Assembly: GCF_000316685.1 (NCBI RefSeq) | Contig: NC_019680.1 | Coordinates: 3,543,407 to 3,607,406, forward strand | Origin: Synechococcus sp. PCC 6312 | GTDB lineage: Bacteria; Cyanobacteriota; Cyanobacteriia; Thermosynechococcales; Thermosynechococcaceae | Length of the DNA stretch: 64,000 nt | Direction: 5' to 3' | Part shown: piece by piece, positions 63,530-64,000 of the stretch | How positions within the stretch are numbered: the first letter of the stretch is position 1 | How the letters are laid out: each line of letters starts with the position of its first letter | The notes under the pieces: model-generated | Told to the model about the DNA's origin: nothing | The model's input: the letters and a program-made list of their open reading frames with translations, nothing else | Database searches by the model: none | Program-made: the position numbers and the translations under genes

Positions 63530-64000
63530 GGTATCGCCACCCGTTCCCACTTACTAAAGGTATCCATGCTCAGGGGCAGAACACTACCAGGGGGACTAAT
63601 GGGCGGTAATGTTGGTTGCAACGTTGTCCAGGCCACGCTAGAAGGTTCAAAAGTCGAAGTTCCTTGGGATAAATCAATTGTTTTCGCCCAAATCATCCCC
63701 TTAAAACGAGTTGTATAGTTTGACTGACCAATCGTAACAGTTGCGTTGGGGGCAATAATGATAGCCTCAGTTGTTGTCTGTAAGTTTGAACTACCTCCCA
63801 CCGTATGACGGCTAGCGAGGGTAATTGTATCGGTATTTGTTGTACCAATAATCTTAAAGTTACTTGCCGTACATCCCGTCACAACAGTTGAACCATTAGA
63901 CATCCCATCTGCTGGTGAATCAGTATCAGTACAGTCGTGACCAATTTTTACCCGAGTTGTGGAAGAACCACCTGCTGAAAGAGCCGTGAGTAAATTAGCC
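63526..64000 (-). CDS. C-terminal part of an HpsA-like secreted protein (partial)
   Basis: The reading frame is open up to the window edge at 64000 and continues beyond it. The visible 157 residues include T-T-R-V-K-I-G-H-D-C, T-V-V-T-G-C-T-A-S-N-F-K-I and F-K-G-M-I-W-A-K-T-I-D-L-S-Q-G, which are extracellular beta-rich and end D-T-F-S-K-W-E-R-V. The gene order HpsA, HpsB, minor pilin, HpsC matches hps operons of cyanobacteria. HpsA identity is inferred mainly from that order. Confidence 0.6.
   Translation of the reverse strand, partial: ANLLTALSAGGSSTTRVKIGHDCTDTDSPADGMSNGSTVVTGCTASNFKIIGTTNTDTITLASRHTVGGSSNLQTTTEAIIIAPNATVTIGQSNYTTRFKGMIWAKTIDLSQGTSTFEPSSVAWTTLQPTLPPISPPGSVLPLSMDTFSKWERVAIP

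Overview
The window is chromosomal DNA from a cyanobacterium. Evidence: a RuBisCO-type LysR regulator (RbcR family), a DUF2973/DUF2605 gene pair, a DevB-DevC-DevA exporter, PATAN-type response regulators in a pilus/phototaxis chemosensory operon, pseudopilins of the hormogonium-polysaccharide (Hps) type, and a bestrophin. No heterocyst genes are seen. The classical cyanobacterial palindrome HIP1 was not found on reading; the decamer CCAGGCCTGG recurs instead, about twenty times. A unicellular lineage near Synechococcus PCC 6312/Thermosynechococcus is my guess, not a proof. I recognised no rRNA, tRNA or CRISPR array.

Layout. 1-6.2 kb: edge of an amino-acid-type binding protein, a secreted beta-propeller protein, a small secreted protein, glutamate dehydrogenase, queC, secG and gpmI. 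6.3-11.1 kb: devBCA with a coiled-coil gene, then rlmN. 11.1-16.3 kb (minus strand): dnaX, LPS transport genes lptF/G-lptB-lptA, an IscA/SufA-type protein and a cupin isomerase. 16.4-30.5 kb: signalling and housekeeping genes (response regulator, PIN-TRAM, FHA, sbcD, a PAS-GAF-GGDEF cyclase, GNAT), a decayed VapBC pair, a DUF697 GTPase, DUF2973/DUF2605, a photolyase-like FAD protein, msrB and ispF.

30.8-37.0 kb is the most interesting part: a compact operon that reads as a lasso-peptide biosynthetic cluster. It holds a non-glutaminase asparagine-synthetase-type cyclase, an HPr-kinase-like protein, a PqqD-like leader-binding protein, an unannotated 53-residue precursor whose predicted core (A1, D9, terminal Ser) follows lasso rules, a GT-B glycosyltransferase and two tandem double-cupin proteins. 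The usual B2 leader peptidase is missing. The cluster is followed by an IS graveyard (IS630 relic interrupted by an IS1-like element, 37.1-38.7 kb), about 1 kb of anonymous AT-rich DNA and an isolated methyltransferase.

41.2-50.1 kb: bestrophin, nadC, rbcR, a dienelactone hydrolase, a methyltransferase, fabG, a candidate structured RNA with terminator, tldD and a pentameric ligand-gated channel homologue. 50.7-57.1 kb: a five-gene chemosensory operon (PATAN-REC, CheY, CheW, soluble MCP, CheA-REC). 57.1-64 kb: an unusual HicA-like/coiled-coil/membrane protein, a methyltransferase, a NagZ-type GH3 enzyme, a YihY membrane protein, and a minus-strand operon of pseudopilins (HpsABC-like) running off the right edge.
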